A DNA stretch of 46,077 bases from Bacteroidales bacterium (GCA_003818205.1 RPRQ01000038.1:1-46077); one strand, 5' to 3'; numbered from the stretch's first letter, positions 17,928-26,362 are shown. A program made the numbers and translations. The notes: generated by a model not told the origin, from the sequence alone.

Positions 17928-18143
17928 GGTTATTCGACAAAAGTAGTGGAAGTCTACTTATAGTAACAAAATCGATACTCATATAAAGACTGTTAATACT
18001 CAATAAGTATAAATATATTTTAAAAAACTAGTAAAAACAATGCTCATAACATTTCATAGTTTGAAAAACTCCATGAATACTAAATTATATCCCATGATGC
18101 TTTTATATCTTAAATCCATTTCCACTAAAAATGTCGAATAACC
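17928..18143. mobile_element. MITE (216 bp) with imperfect 24-bp terminal inverted repeats
   Basis: The left end GGTTATTCGACA... (17928-17951) and right end ...TGTCGAATAACC (18120-18143) are inverted repeats matching at 20 of 24 positions, the outer 12 perfectly. The element is flanked on both sides by the same 8 bases, AAATAATG (17920-17927 and 18144-18151), as expected for a target-site duplication. No reading frame for a transposase exists inside, so it is non-autonomous. An 8-bp duplication and ends starting with GG would suit an ISL3-type transposase, but that is a guess. It accounts for most of the gap between the sigma factor and toxin genes. Confidence 0.85.
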
Positions 18144-18252
18144 AAATAATGAGATTTATATGAATTAGAAAGATATTATTAGGAGTAGGAGGAAGATCGA
18201 ATGAATGACCTTTATACTGGTTTCTGGTTTGGTAGTATCTCTTACTAGTTGT

Positions 18253-18582
18253 TTAGTGATATTTAAAAGTTTCTATAATAAGTGAACTTATGTTCTTACA
18301 TGTACTTATGTCCATTACACCCAACCTATCAATCAATCTTGTTTTATCTACACATCTTATCTGATCGACCACTAACTGTCCGTTTTTGCCCTTAAAATGA
18401 CAATTGAGCCTCGTAGGATAAGGTTTAATTGTACTAGTCATTGGAACGATTACAACTGTATTAAGAAATTTATTGGCTTCATTTGGTGAAACTACAAGGC
18501 AAGGACGCATTTTATTGATTTCTGACCCTTGTGTAGGATTAAGTTTAATATTCCATACTTCAAACCTTTTTACCATGTCCAT
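18253..18582 (-). CDS. MazF/PemK-family endoribonuclease toxin
   Basis: 109 residues. The N-terminal strand pattern FEVWNIKLNPTQGSEINKMR, then PCLVVSPNEANKFL and TVVIVPMTSTIKPYPTRL, is the MazF/PemK fold; the conserved Arg of the RPCLVVS stretch and the Thr in PMTST are catalytic-site positions in the family. It would cleave mRNA when free of antitoxin. It overlaps the antitoxin gene by 13 bp, the normal antitoxin-first arrangement. Confidence 0.93.
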   Translation of the reverse strand: MDMVKRFEVWNIKLNPTQGSEINKMRPCLVVSPNEANKFLNTVVIVPMTSTIKPYPTRLNCHFKGKNGQLVVDQIRCVDKTRLIDRLGVMDISTCKNISSLIIETFKYH

Positions 18583-18827
18583 TCTTTTTTATCAAAGTCG
18601 TTTTCAATATCAATTACGTCATTCTCAGGTAAAAATCCTTTAGCAATGGCATCGTAAAATTGTTGCTCCCAATTGCTGCGTGCATGATTCTCAGCTAATG
18701 GCGTTATTAGTAAGGCCCCATCTTTATATTGAATATCAACCTGCCTGCTTTCACCAAAAGTGCTTAAGAGTTTCTTAGGAATGATAAGCCCCTGTGAATT
18801 GCCGATTTTTACAATTGTTGTTTCCAT
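18570..18827 (-). CDS. MazE/AbrB-family antitoxin
   Basis: 85 residues. The N-terminal half is a swapped-hairpin AbrB DNA-binding domain (TIVKIGNSQGLIIPKKLLST, then VDIQYKDGALLITPL); the acidic C terminus (NDVIDIENDFDKKEWTW) is the expected toxin-wrapping tail. It should repress its own operon by binding the large palindrome just upstream. The start ATG at 18827 lies 17 bases downstream of the proposed -7 box. Confidence 0.92.
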   Translation of the reverse strand: METTIVKIGNSQGLIIPKKLLSTFGESRQVDIQYKDGALLITPLAENHARSNWEQQFYDAIAKGFLPENDVIDIENDFDKKEWTW

Positions 18828-18843
18828 ATGAAATTTCTTTATG

Positions 18844-18882
18844 CAAAGATAAATAAAGTTATAACATGTTATAACTTTATTT
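18844..18882 (-). promoter_or_regulatory. Promoter and 32-bp palindromic operator of the mazEF-like pair
   Basis: The minus strand carries TATCTTTG (18851-18844), a perfect TAnnTTTG -7 box. Directly upstream of it is a 32-bp perfect palindrome, 18851-18882, with left arm AAATAAAGTTATAACA. The operator covers the spacer and -33 zone, so bound antitoxin would exclude RNA polymerase. Confidence 0.8.
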
Positions 18883-19109
18883 GTCTTTTTTTCTTAATTT
18901 TTAATTATTGAATCGCTTAACCGATTCCATATGCCTCTAATAGGTTTCTTTTGTTTAAAGGTAAGGAAAAAGGGATTGTAAAACGAACCAGGAAATGAAG
19001 ATTTGGCTATAATATATTACAGTGAAGAAAGTTTGAAAAAAATCATGTAAATATTTGGAAATGTGAAATATAGTATTTATATTTATCTCGAATTTTAACT
19101 AAAATTTAT
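18883..19109. other. AT-rich intergenic region
   Basis: About 225 bases with no gene that I can support. A near-consensus box AATATTTG around 19052 might serve the small gene that follows. Confidence 0.4.
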
Positions 19110-19274
19110 ATGTTATGGGTTAAAGAATTATTGAAAGAAGTGCTAGGAGGTTTTAAATTAAAGTATAGCACAAAGAAAGTAGAAAAGAACACCACTAAGA
19201 CGAACACAATCATTAAGCACAATTCAAACAGCACATTCAACTATTACACAATAAACAGATACAGTATCTTTTAA
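19110..19274 (+). CDS. Small basic protein of unknown function (54 aa)
   Basis: An open frame from ATG at 19110 to TAA at 19272-19274, starting MLWVKELLKEVLGG and ending NYYTINRYSIF. It has an amphipathic N-terminal helix, a Lys/Thr/Asn-rich middle and an aromatic tail. A clear intrinsic terminator starts 20 bases after the stop, which supports a real short transcript. I do not recognise the family, and no strong ribosome binding site is visible. It could equally be a small RNA with an accidental frame. It sits between two toxin-antitoxin pairs and runs opposite to them. Confidence 0.45.
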   Translation: MLWVKELLKEVLGGFKLKYSTKKVEKNTTKTNTIIKHNSNSTFNYYTINRYSIF

Positions 19275-19293
19275 TCTTGGTTAGAGGAAAGGT

Positions 19294-19321
19294 AAAAGGG
19301 AGATTGAAGTCTCCCTTTTTC
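19294..19321 (+). terminator. Intrinsic terminator after the 54-aa gene
   Basis: Stem AAAAGGGAGA (19294-19303), loop TTGAAG, stem TCTCCCTTTT (19310-19319), followed by more pyrimidines. Oriented for the plus strand. Confidence 0.8.
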
Positions 19322-19579
19322 TTTTGTAAATAAAATTCCTATTATTCTTTGACTTGTTAGTAAGATATAAATCTATTATTGCCATGTAAATAACACATAG
19401 TTAGTGGTACTAAGAAAACTCAATAAACCTGAAATTCCAAATAACAAAACTCAAAAAACAATTAAATCCCGATTATTTAAGCACCAAATAATCAAATATT
19501 TCTAAGATTTGGAATTTTATCATTTGGGTTTTATTTGTAATTTGATTTTTGAAATTTGGAGTTTTCTAATTGACACTAG
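19322..19579. other. AT-rich region with degenerate inverted repeats
   Basis: No gene. The segment contains loosely complementary AATTCCAAAT / ATTTGGAATT stretches, e.g. around 19432 and 19507, that could form a long imperfect hairpin. It lies downstream of hipA and of the small gene. Confidence 0.4.
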
Positions 19580-19606
19580 TTAGTAAGTAAAAAGTTTACT
19601 TACTAA
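19580..19606. repeat. 12-bp perfect hairpin spanning the hipA stop codon
   Basis: TTAGTAAGTAAA (19580-19591), loop AAG, TTTACTTACTAA (19595-19606). The hipA stop codon is inside it. There is no T-run after the stem, so it may stabilise the mRNA end rather than terminate. Confidence 0.75.
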
Positions 19607-20867
19607 TACACCTATTGAATGCAATAGCCATCAAATCCTGCTCTGATTTAGGTAGATTGTATTTATCGGCAACAATTCGCCAATTACTAGCTGATTTTTT
19701 GACTTGCTCTATTATCCTTAATGCTTTCTCCTTATTAAGTCTAAAATAGTCAATTACACTTAATGCTACATTCAAATCAAGGGAGTTATCCTCCAGTGAA
19801 ATGTTGAGGGATAGACCTGTTCCTGTTTCATTTGGATTTAGGTCAAAGGCAGGGGAGAGAATCCAGCCTTTATCAGTTGAAATGAAGCCATGATTTCTTA
19901 GATGGTCATCCGTATTGGATATTATAACATTAAAAACGATTCTTCTCCATAGCTCCTCCAAATCTCTCTCAACATATGCACCATGGCGGGCTATGAACTC
20001 AGCAAGTTCTATATAGCTGACTCCATCCTGAAAATTAGTTCCATCTGTGTAACCGAGTAGTGTCATAGCAGAAGCGTAGTGTATTCTTTCTCCTTTTGAT
20101 GTTCTATCGAATCTTTGCGTTAGGAAGGTGTTATGTCGGTTTGAAAATTTTTGAATTCTTGCTTTTGCAACATTAATGCCAGCGTTAGCTGAAAGTTCAT
20201 TTGCTACCATCTCCCAACCTCCAATATCCTTGCTATCGCTTTTGCTTGGGAATTTTGCAATCCATAGGTTTCCTTTAGTATCTATTACGCTGGCTTTCGG
20301 TCTTGCTCCTCCAATAGAGGAACCTGGGTTAACGATCATAGTTAACCACTTCCAATAATCAGGATTCTCAGTTGCATTATCGTCCTCAAGCTTTAAGCTT
20401 ATTTCTTCAAGTTCTCTTAAAGATGTCAATGGGGGTGAAGCAAATTCCTTATTATCATTTAAGAATGGACCATCGAATGTTTCTTTAAACCGAATACCTC
20501 CCATACGATGTCCATCAAAGACTCCAAGTAGGTAATCAGTTTCTCTTAGCGTTCTCTCACTTCGATTCTCTCTTCTTGCCAAAGCAGATTCTCTTCTTCT
20601 CATCAGGAGTCGTCCCCAACGATCGGGTGAAGAATCAAGGAAAACTCCAAAATTTTGCTTTTCATCAACTGAGTATTGAGTTCCTGAGTAAAATTGCAGA
20701 TCCGGATCAAGCAGTTGTGAATATCCCGATTGCAACCATTCTTTAGAGTAGCTGAAAGAGAATATTTCCTTACCTCTTACGTATTCGGCAGTTAGCAAGC
20801 CCATATAAATCGGGTCAATCATTCCAACCCAATGAGCAAACACATATATTTCTCTTCGATTACTCAT
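19596..20867 (-). CDS. hipA: HipA-family Ser/Thr kinase toxin
   Basis: 423 residues, full length for the family. In Escherichia coli HipA phosphorylates glutamyl-tRNA synthetase and causes growth arrest. Visible parts: N-terminal subdomain (VFAHWVGMIDPIYMGLLTAE), the Gly/Lys loop GSSIGGARPKASV (~187-199), FLTQRFDR (~252-259), the kinase catalytic stretch NVIISNTDDHLRNHGFI (~313-329, Asp in NTDDHLRNHG) and the metal-binding SPAFDLNP (~337-344). All key residues look present, so the enzyme should be active. Its start overlaps the end of the HTH antitoxin gene by 8 bp. Confidence 0.95.
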   Translation of the reverse strand: MSNRREIYVFAHWVGMIDPIYMGLLTAEYVRGKEIFSFSYSKEWLQSGYSQLLDPDLQFYSGTQYSVDEKQNFGVFLDSSPDRWGRLLMRRRESALARRENRSERTLRETDYLLGVFDGHRMGGIRFKETFDGPFLNDNKEFASPPLTSLRELEEISLKLEDDNATENPDYWKWLTMIVNPGSSIGGARPKASVIDTKGNLWIAKFPSKSDSKDIGGWEMVANELSANAGINVAKARIQKFSNRHNTFLTQRFDRTSKGERIHYASAMTLLGYTDGTNFQDGVSYIELAEFIARHGAYVERDLEELWRRIVFNVIISNTDDHLRNHGFISTDKGWILSPAFDLNPNETGTGLSLNISLEDNSLDLNVALSVIDYFRLNKEKALRIIEQVKKSASNWRIVADKYNLPKSEQDLMAIAFNRCISK

Positions 20868-21204
20868 CGATATTGTCGATTGGTCTTTCTTTTACTCTTT
20901 TTGGGGCTCTTTCTTTTACAATAAGATTAGCGTCTTGTAGCCTTCTTCCTAGCTTGTCATCTTTTGCAACTTCTACGATATCATTATCAAGACCAAGTAC
21001 AAAAAGAACGTTTACAATTGCTCCAATACTTACTCTAGGATGTCCTTTTTCAATTGATAGGAGAGTAGGTCTGCTTATATTTGCTCTCTCAGCAACTTGC
21101 TCTGTGCTATATTTCCTTCTCAGTCGAGCAAGTTTTATATTCTCACCTAGGATAGTGATGGATTTTTGCACTTTAGGGAGTAGAGTTTGACTCTTTGTCT
21201 TCAT
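20860..21204 (-). CDS. hipB: HipB-like XRE-family HTH antitoxin
   Basis: 114 residues with a central HTH: LGENIKLARLRRKYSTEQVA, then ERANISRPTLLSIEKG and HPRVSIGAIVNVLFVLG (~18-75). It binds DNA as a dimer and neutralises HipA. Two perfect 18-bp palindromes directly upstream of its start are the likely autoregulatory operators. The N-terminal 15 residues and a basic C-terminal tail (KERAPKRVKERPIDNIDE) extend beyond the HTH. Confidence 0.93.
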   Translation of the reverse strand: MKTKSQTLLPKVQKSITILGENIKLARLRRKYSTEQVAERANISRPTLLSIEKGHPRVSIGAIVNVLFVLGLDNDIVEVAKDDKLGRRLQDANLIVKERAPKRVKERPIDNIDE

Positions 21205-21206
21205 AA

Positions 21207-21256
21207 TGTAAAATATATTTTACAAATATATATATTTTTGATAAATATATTTATCA
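21207..21256 (-). promoter_or_regulatory. Twin operators and promoter of hipBA
   Basis: O1 TGTAAAATATATTTTACA (21207-21224) and O2 TGATAAATATATTTATCA (21239-21256) are both perfect 18-bp palindromes with centres 32 bp apart, about three helical turns. Minus-strand TATATTTG (21230-21223) is a perfect -7 box between them and overlaps O1 by two bases. O1 would cover the transcription start and O2 the -33 zone. Confidence 0.8.
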
Positions 21257-21442
21257 TTATATGCTATTTTTACATTAAATGTACTATTAAAATAAGAAGG
21301 CTAGGAAATCAGCGATTTGATTGAGGATTTCATAGACCATATGATTAAAAAACTTATAGAACGGTCTATGGTATGGTTCAGTGTACCATGAATTGCTTTA
21401 TTATATAAAGTGTAATATTAGATAACACACATTGGTAAGTTC

Positions 21443-21475
21443 AACACTGACAGGGTTCAAAACCCTGTCAGTGTT
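21443..21475. repeat. 15-bp perfect hairpin downstream of ilvA
   Basis: AACACTGACAGGGTT (21443-21457), loop CAA, AACCCTGTCAGTGTT (21461-21475). It follows the ilvA stop by about 40 bases on the minus strand and may mark the operon end, but there is no T-run. Its sequence resembles dispersed repeats of this phylum. Confidence 0.8.
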
Positions 21476-21511
21476 AGTGTAAACTTATTTTCTTGGATAA
21501 GTTTTTTGACG

Positions 21512-22807
21512 CTAAATTATCACCTCAAACAATTTTGGGCTATTATTTAGGTATTCACCATAAAAGTCAGCCATTTTCATTCGATAAAGCAGTGGTTCAA
21601 AATCATCGGGTGATTTTAGCTCTATGCCAACAATGGCTGGGCCTTTCTCACGGTTCGTTTTCTTACTGTACTGGAAATGGGTGATGTCATCAGACGGCCC
21701 GAGTACATGGCTTAAAAACTCTTTCAACGCACCTGCTCGTTGTGGAAAGTTTACAACGAAATAGTGCTTTAAACCTTCATGAAGCAATGAACGTTCTTTA
21801 ATCTCCTCCATTCTGGTGATATCGTTATTGCTACCGCTAAGAATGCAAACTACAGTCTTTCCTGAAATTTCAGGTGCTAAATAGTCAAGTGCAGCAACTG
21901 AAAGTGCTCCTGCTGGCTCAACAACAATGGCATCATCGTTATATAGCGAAAGCATTGTGGTGCATACTTTTCCCTCGGGAATAGTAATCATTTTATGGAT
22001 ATTGTTCTGGCAAATGCTGAACGTTAAATCACCAACTCGCTTTACCGAAGCACCATCAACAAAAGTATTGATATTATCAAGAACTATAGGAAACCCAGCC
22101 TTTAACGATTGCTCCATGCTCGGTGCACCCTGAGGCTCAACTGCAATAATCTTGGTTTTGGGTGATAGCTCTTTCATTACTGAAATTAACCCCGACAATA
22201 GACCGCCACCGCCTACTGGAACAATAAGATAGTCGATAGTGTTCTCTGAATCCTCTACTAATTCAATACCAATAGTGGCCTGCCCTTCAATGACCCTTGA
22301 GTCATCGAATGGGTGAATAAACTGAGCTTTCTGCTCTTCGCAGAATTCAACTGCTATTTTAAGGCAATCATCGAACGTATCGCCAACAATTTTAATATCA
22401 ACAAGCTCTTTTCCAAACATTTTGACTTTGTTGACTTTCTGCTTAGGTGTTGGTTTAGGCATAAAGATAGTTCCTTTTACACCTAGCTTGCTACAAGAAT
22501 AAGCTACTCCTTGGGCATGATTCCCAGCACTGGCACAGACTACTCCATTAATTAGCTCAGCGGGTGAAAGAGATAAAATTTTATTGTATGCACCCCTTAG
22601 CTTATATGAACGAACAGGCTGCAAATCCTCACGTTTAAAAAGAATATTTGCACGATACTTTTCAGAAAGGGTAACATTGTTCATCAAAGGAGTTCGAATG
22701 GCAACGCCATTAAGGTTTCGGAGCGCAGTTCTTACTTCCGATAGTTCGGGCGTCCAGATTAGTTTTTCAGCAGCGGTCATTTGTGTTTGTTGAGTTTCAG
22801 TTTTCAC
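21512..22807 (-). CDS. ilvA: Threonine ammonia-lyase, biosynthetic
   Basis: 431 residues. PLP enzyme that deaminates threonine to 2-oxobutanoate, the committed step to isoleucine. PLP lysine is in RSYKLRGAYNK (~67-77); the phosphate-binding loop is VPVGGGGLLSG (~206-216). A single C-terminal ACT-like domain (~335-431, HYFVVNFPQRAGALKEFLSH) is present, which should give feedback control by isoleucine. Last gene of the ilv cluster, 149 bases downstream of ilvC. Confidence 0.95.
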   Translation of the reverse strand: MKTETQQTQMTAAEKLIWTPELSEVRTALRNLNGVAIRTPLMNNVTLSEKYRANILFKREDLQPVRSYKLRGAYNKILSLSPAELINGVVCASAGNHAQGVAYSCSKLGVKGTIFMPKPTPKQKVNKVKMFGKELVDIKIVGDTFDDCLKIAVEFCEEQKAQFIHPFDDSRVIEGQATIGIELVEDSENTIDYLIVPVGGGGLLSGLISVMKELSPKTKIIAVEPQGAPSMEQSLKAGFPIVLDNINTFVDGASVKRVGDLTFSICQNNIHKMITIPEGKVCTTMLSLYNDDAIVVEPAGALSVAALDYLAPEISGKTVVCILSGSNNDITRMEEIKERSLLHEGLKHYFVVNFPQRAGALKEFLSHVLGPSDDITHFQYSKKTNREKGPAIVGIELKSPDDFEPLLYRMKMADFYGEYLNNSPKLFEVII

Positions 22808-22956
22808 TTTTGATTACAAAAATCTTGATGATATCGTTTGATATGGTATTGGAATAATGGAACAATGGAATAATGGAGAAGTCAATATTAAGCATCAATG
22901 CTTTCACAAACCATCATTCCAATATTCCACCATTCCATTTTTTCCTTCTTTCAATT

Positions 22957-24003
22957 CTAGCTCTTTGGTCTTAAACTGCGAACAGTCTTACCCGCTGCCC
23001 ATATTTCGCTTTCGCGAAGCTCTTTCAGTTCCTTTTCAAGCTCTACCCTATAATTTGTACCACTGGTTGATTCCAGTACGCGAGCACATTCACGACCATC
23101 TTTTACACGTGCATATAAATCCTCGAATACAGGTAATGTCGCATCACGGAATTTTGGTCTCCAATCGAGCGCTCCACGCTGTGCTGTTGCTGAGCAATTT
23201 GAATACATCCAATCCATTCCGTTTTCGTCAACTAAACGAACAAGGCTTTGTGTTAGTTCTTCAACAGTTTCGTTGAATGCTTCGCTTGGACTATGACCAT
23301 TGTTGCGTAGCACTTTGTATTGCGCATCCATAATTCCGGCTAAGGCACCCATTAAAACGCCACGTTCTCCTGTTAAATCGCTAAAAACCTCCGCTTCAAA
23401 GGTTGTGGGGAATAGATATCCTGAGCCAATGGCAATTCCAACTGCTAGTGTTCTCTCCTTTGCACGACCTGTAGCATCTTGGAATACTGCAAAGCTAGAG
23501 TTAATACCAGTTCCAGCTAAAAAATTCCGACGTACGCTAGTCCCTGAACCTTTCGGTGCAACAAGGATTACATCTATATCAGCAGGAGGAATAACCCCTG
23601 TTTGAGTCTTATAGGTTATTGAAAAACCGTGTGAGAAATACAGTGCTTTCCCTTTTGTAAGATATGGTTTAAGTTTAGGCCAGATTGTACGTTGCGCAGC
23701 ATCGGAAACCAAATACTGGATAATTGTACCTTTGGCGGCAGCCTCTTCGATTGAAAACAGTGACTTGCCAGGAATAAAACCATCCTTAATCGCTTTATCC
23801 CAATCCTCTTTAAATTCAGGTGCTTGACCGATAATTACCTCAAAACCATTGTCTTTCATATTAAGGGCTTGTGCTGGTCCTTGAACTCCATACCCGATAA
23901 CTGCAATCGTTTCGTTTTTTAAAACTTCTTTAGCCTTTGAAATTGGGAATTCATTGCGGGTTACAACATGTTCTTCAACTCCGCCAAAATTTAATAGTGC
24001 CAT
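22957..24003 (-). CDS. ilvC: Ketol-acid reductoisomerase
   Basis: 348 residues. Catalyses isomerisation and reduction of acetolactate or acetohydroxybutyrate in valine/isoleucine synthesis. The Rossmann motif is IAVIGYGVQGPAQALNM (~33-49). The strand after it reads VIIGQAPEFKEDW, where NADPH-specific enzymes usually carry Arg/Ser residues that bind the 2'-phosphate; here there are acidic residues instead, so cofactor choice may differ. The Mg-binding acidic residues are in FEAEVFSDLTGERGVLMG (~208-225). Between ilvN and ilvA in the ilv cluster. Confidence 0.95.
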   Translation of the reverse strand: MALLNFGGVEEHVVTRNEFPISKAKEVLKNETIAVIGYGVQGPAQALNMKDNGFEVIIGQAPEFKEDWDKAIKDGFIPGKSLFSIEEAAAKGTIIQYLVSDAAQRTIWPKLKPYLTKGKALYFSHGFSITYKTQTGVIPPADIDVILVAPKGSGTSVRRNFLAGTGINSSFAVFQDATGRAKERTLAVGIAIGSGYLFPTTFEAEVFSDLTGERGVLMGALAGIMDAQYKVLRNNGHSPSEAFNETVEELTQSLVRLVDENGMDWMYSNCSATAQRGALDWRPKFRDATLPVFEDLYARVKDGRECARVLESTSGTNYRVELEKELKELRESEIWAAGKTVRSLRPKS

Positions 24004-24050
24004 TTTTTTTTGTTTTGTTAGTAAGTGTATTTTTTATTGAAAAATTTTTT

Positions 24051-24133
24051 TGCCACAAAGACACAAGGTATTATTTCATAAATAGTTACATTTTGTGATT
24101 CATCGCTCTTAATGATTTTGAGACTTAGTGGCA
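24051..24133. repeat. Degenerate inverted repeat between ilvN and ilvC
   Basis: TGCCACAAAGACACAA (from 24051) and TTGAGACTTAGTGGCA (ending 24133) are partly complementary ends of an ~80-bp element. Its ends resemble those at 28344-28405, suggesting one dispersed family. Confidence 0.55.
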
Positions 24134-24155
24134 TTATTCTTTTCGTTTATTTAAA

Positions 24156-24446
24156 CTACCTCGATACAAGTTGTTGATTATGATACCGATTGCTGAATTT
24201 AGCCCTGATAAAATCAACCTGAACTAGGTTTGTATCAAGGATATCTGTTGCCTTTTCAATCTGTTTCTGAAGTCTATAAGCTTCATCTTTACCCGATTTA
24301 AAGTTTATGACGTATAAACTTGTATTTCGGTTGGTTTCTGATACAACGCTTATTACATCAATCCTTCGTCGGCTAAACATCATTAACACTTTGGTTAAAA
24401 GGGTAACATGTTCCGATGAATGTACAACCATTTCAAACTGTTCCAT
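24156..24446 (-). CDS. ilvN: Acetolactate synthase small (regulatory) subunit
   Basis: 96 residues, essentially one ACT domain (FEMVVHSSEHVTLLTKVLMM, then RRIDVISVVSET and TSLYVINF). It binds valine and controls the large subunit. The long C-terminal domain of many IlvH proteins is absent; this short form resembles IlvN/IlvM. It follows ilvB after a gap of about 190 bases that includes a palindromic repeat. Confidence 0.9.
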   Translation of the reverse strand: MEQFEMVVHSSEHVTLLTKVLMMFSRRRIDVISVVSETNRNTSLYVINFKSGKDEAYRLQKQIEKATDILDTNLVQVDFIRAKFSNRYHNQQLVSR

Positions 24447-24580
24447 ATTGCTAATCTTTAGGTTCTATCAATTCAATTTATGTTGATTTACGATTGATGA
24501 TCAACGATTTTAGAGGTTTATTCATATCGTTATGTCATTCTTGGATTTTTTTCAACTTCTTAAATCATAAATCGTTAATC

Positions 24581-24600
24581 TCTGCCTTGCCGGCAGGCTT
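24581..24600. repeat. GCCGGCAGGC palindromic repeat between ilvB and ilvN
   Basis: TCTGCCTTGCCGGCAGGCTT, a member of the dispersed family also seen at 6846, 30471, 35497 and 35578. The rest of the ~190-bp gap holds no gene. Confidence 0.75.
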
Positions 24601-24636
24601 GTTCTAAAATCAAATTCTTGTTTGTTATTTGTAATT

Positions 24637-26355
24637 TTATTCAAGTCTTATCTCGTTAACGGCACAACCTGCTGGAACCATAGGGAATACATTGTCCTCT
24701 TGCAATACTGACACCTCTAGGAGGTATGGCCCGTTATGTTCGAGCATTCTTTGAATCTCGGTTACGAGGGAGCTGGGTTCTGTAACCATTGAGTATGGCA
24801 AACCGTACCCTTGGGCAATTAACCCAAAATTAGGGTTCGACATTTCCACAAACGAATATCGTTTTTCGAAGAACATTTCTTGCCATTGCCTTACCATTCC
24901 TAGGTATCCATTGTTAAGAAGAATTATTTTAACAGGGATACTCTCTGACACAATTGTACCTAGCTCCTGAATGGTCATCTGAATCCCTCCATCACCAACT
25001 ACAGCAATCGTAGTTCTATTAGGTGCTCCAAGATTTGCCCCCATCGATGCAGGCAGGCAGAACCCCATTGTACCTAGACCTCCAGATGTTACTAAGCTTC
25101 TATTATTTAGGAATTTAAAGTATCGTGAGGCGATCATCTGATGTTGACCAACATCGGTAACAATTATAGCATCTCCTTTGGTTTCCTCAGATAGAATCCT
25201 GATTACCTTTCCCATTGTTATTCCTTCGTTTGGGAATAGCTGAGGCATTTCTACCTTGTCATTCTCAATGTTTTTATAGTTTCGAAATTGATCAAGCCAT
25301 GAGTCAAATTGTTGCTCTTTAACGATTGATGTTAGCGCAAGAAGCGCCTCCTTCGCATCGGCATGAATAGGTGCATCGCAATGAACAACCTTTCCGAACT
25401 CCGATTCATCAACATCAATGTGAATAATTTTAGCCGATTTTCCATACCTAGAGGCATCGCCTGTTACGCGATCGTCGAAGCGCATTCCAATGGCAAGAAT
25501 TAGATCACACTCATTGGTAAGAATATTCGGAGCGTAGTTGCCATGCATCCCAAGCATTCCAACGTAAAGGGGATGGTTTGTTGGAAAAGCCGAAAGCCCT
25601 AGCAATGTTGATGCTACAGGGAATCCGCTTTTTTCGGCAAATTGAAGCAATTCTTTTTCGGCATTCGATAAGGTTACACCTTGTCCTACAAGAATCATCG
25701 GGTGTTTACAGGTATTAAGCAAATCCGATGCTTTAAGCAGCTGATTTCCGTTCAACGATGGCTTCTGCTTGATTCCCGTTGGGTTCTTAAACTCAAAATG
25801 CTCAAATGGGGATAGGGCGAATTGAATATCCTTCGGGATATCAACAATAACAGGGCCAGGTCTTCCGCTTTTGGCGATGAAAAATGCTTTGCTTATCACC
25901 TTTGATATTGAGGCTACGTCTGGGATTTGTACGCTCCATTTGGTAACTGCAAGAGATATATTTAGGATATCAACCTCCTGAAAGGCATCTGAGCCCAACA
26001 GCTTTGTGCCAACCTGACCCGTTATGCAAACCAATGGAGTGCTATCGGCGTAAGCATCTGCTATTCCTGTGATAATGTTTGTTGCACCAGGGCCTGATGT
26101 TACTATGGCAACGCCTACCTTTCCCGAAGTACGGGCATAGCCCTGTGCTGCGTGAATAGCGCCTTGCTCATGTCGAACTAGGATATGGCGGAGCTGATTC
26201 TTATAATGGTAAATAGCATCGTAGGCGGGCATTATACCACCTCCAGGGTAACCGAATATAGTATCAACTCCCTCGTAAAGCAGTGATTTTATAAGAGCTT
26301 CAGCCCCTGAGATAGAAGGAATATCTTGACGTAATGAAATCAGATTCGTATTCAT
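24637..26355 (-). CDS. ilvB: Acetolactate synthase large (catalytic) subunit
   Basis: 572 residues. ThDP- and FAD-dependent condensation of pyruvate with pyruvate or 2-oxobutanoate. Visible: catalytic-Glu region LVRHEQGAIHAAQGYAR (~58-74), SGPGATNIITGIADAY, the FAD-domain part with GMLGMHGNYAPN, and the ThDP motif VVGDGGIQMTIQELGTI ending in LLNNGYLGM (~450-482). Starts 7 bases after the ilvD stop, so the two are translated from one message. Confidence 0.96.
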   Translation of the reverse strand: MNTNLISLRQDIPSISGAEALIKSLLYEGVDTIFGYPGGGIMPAYDAIYHYKNQLRHILVRHEQGAIHAAQGYARTSGKVGVAIVTSGPGATNIITGIADAYADSTPLVCITGQVGTKLLGSDAFQEVDILNISLAVTKWSVQIPDVASISKVISKAFFIAKSGRPGPVIVDIPKDIQFALSPFEHFEFKNPTGIKQKPSLNGNQLLKASDLLNTCKHPMILVGQGVTLSNAEKELLQFAEKSGFPVASTLLGLSAFPTNHPLYVGMLGMHGNYAPNILTNECDLILAIGMRFDDRVTGDASRYGKSAKIIHIDVDESEFGKVVHCDAPIHADAKEALLALTSIVKEQQFDSWLDQFRNYKNIENDKVEMPQLFPNEGITMGKVIRILSEETKGDAIIVTDVGQHQMIASRYFKFLNNRSLVTSGGLGTMGFCLPASMGANLGAPNRTTIAVVGDGGIQMTIQELGTIVSESIPVKIILLNNGYLGMVRQWQEMFFEKRYSFVEMSNPNFGLIAQGYGLPYSMVTEPSSLVTEIQRMLEHNGPYLLEVSVLQEDNVFPMVPAGCAVNEIRLE

Positions 26356-26362
26356 AGAGTTA

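Noticed and set aside
21443-21475. Intrinsic terminator of the ilv operon
   Set aside because: The stem is perfect, but no T-run follows on either strand, so I list it as a repeat.
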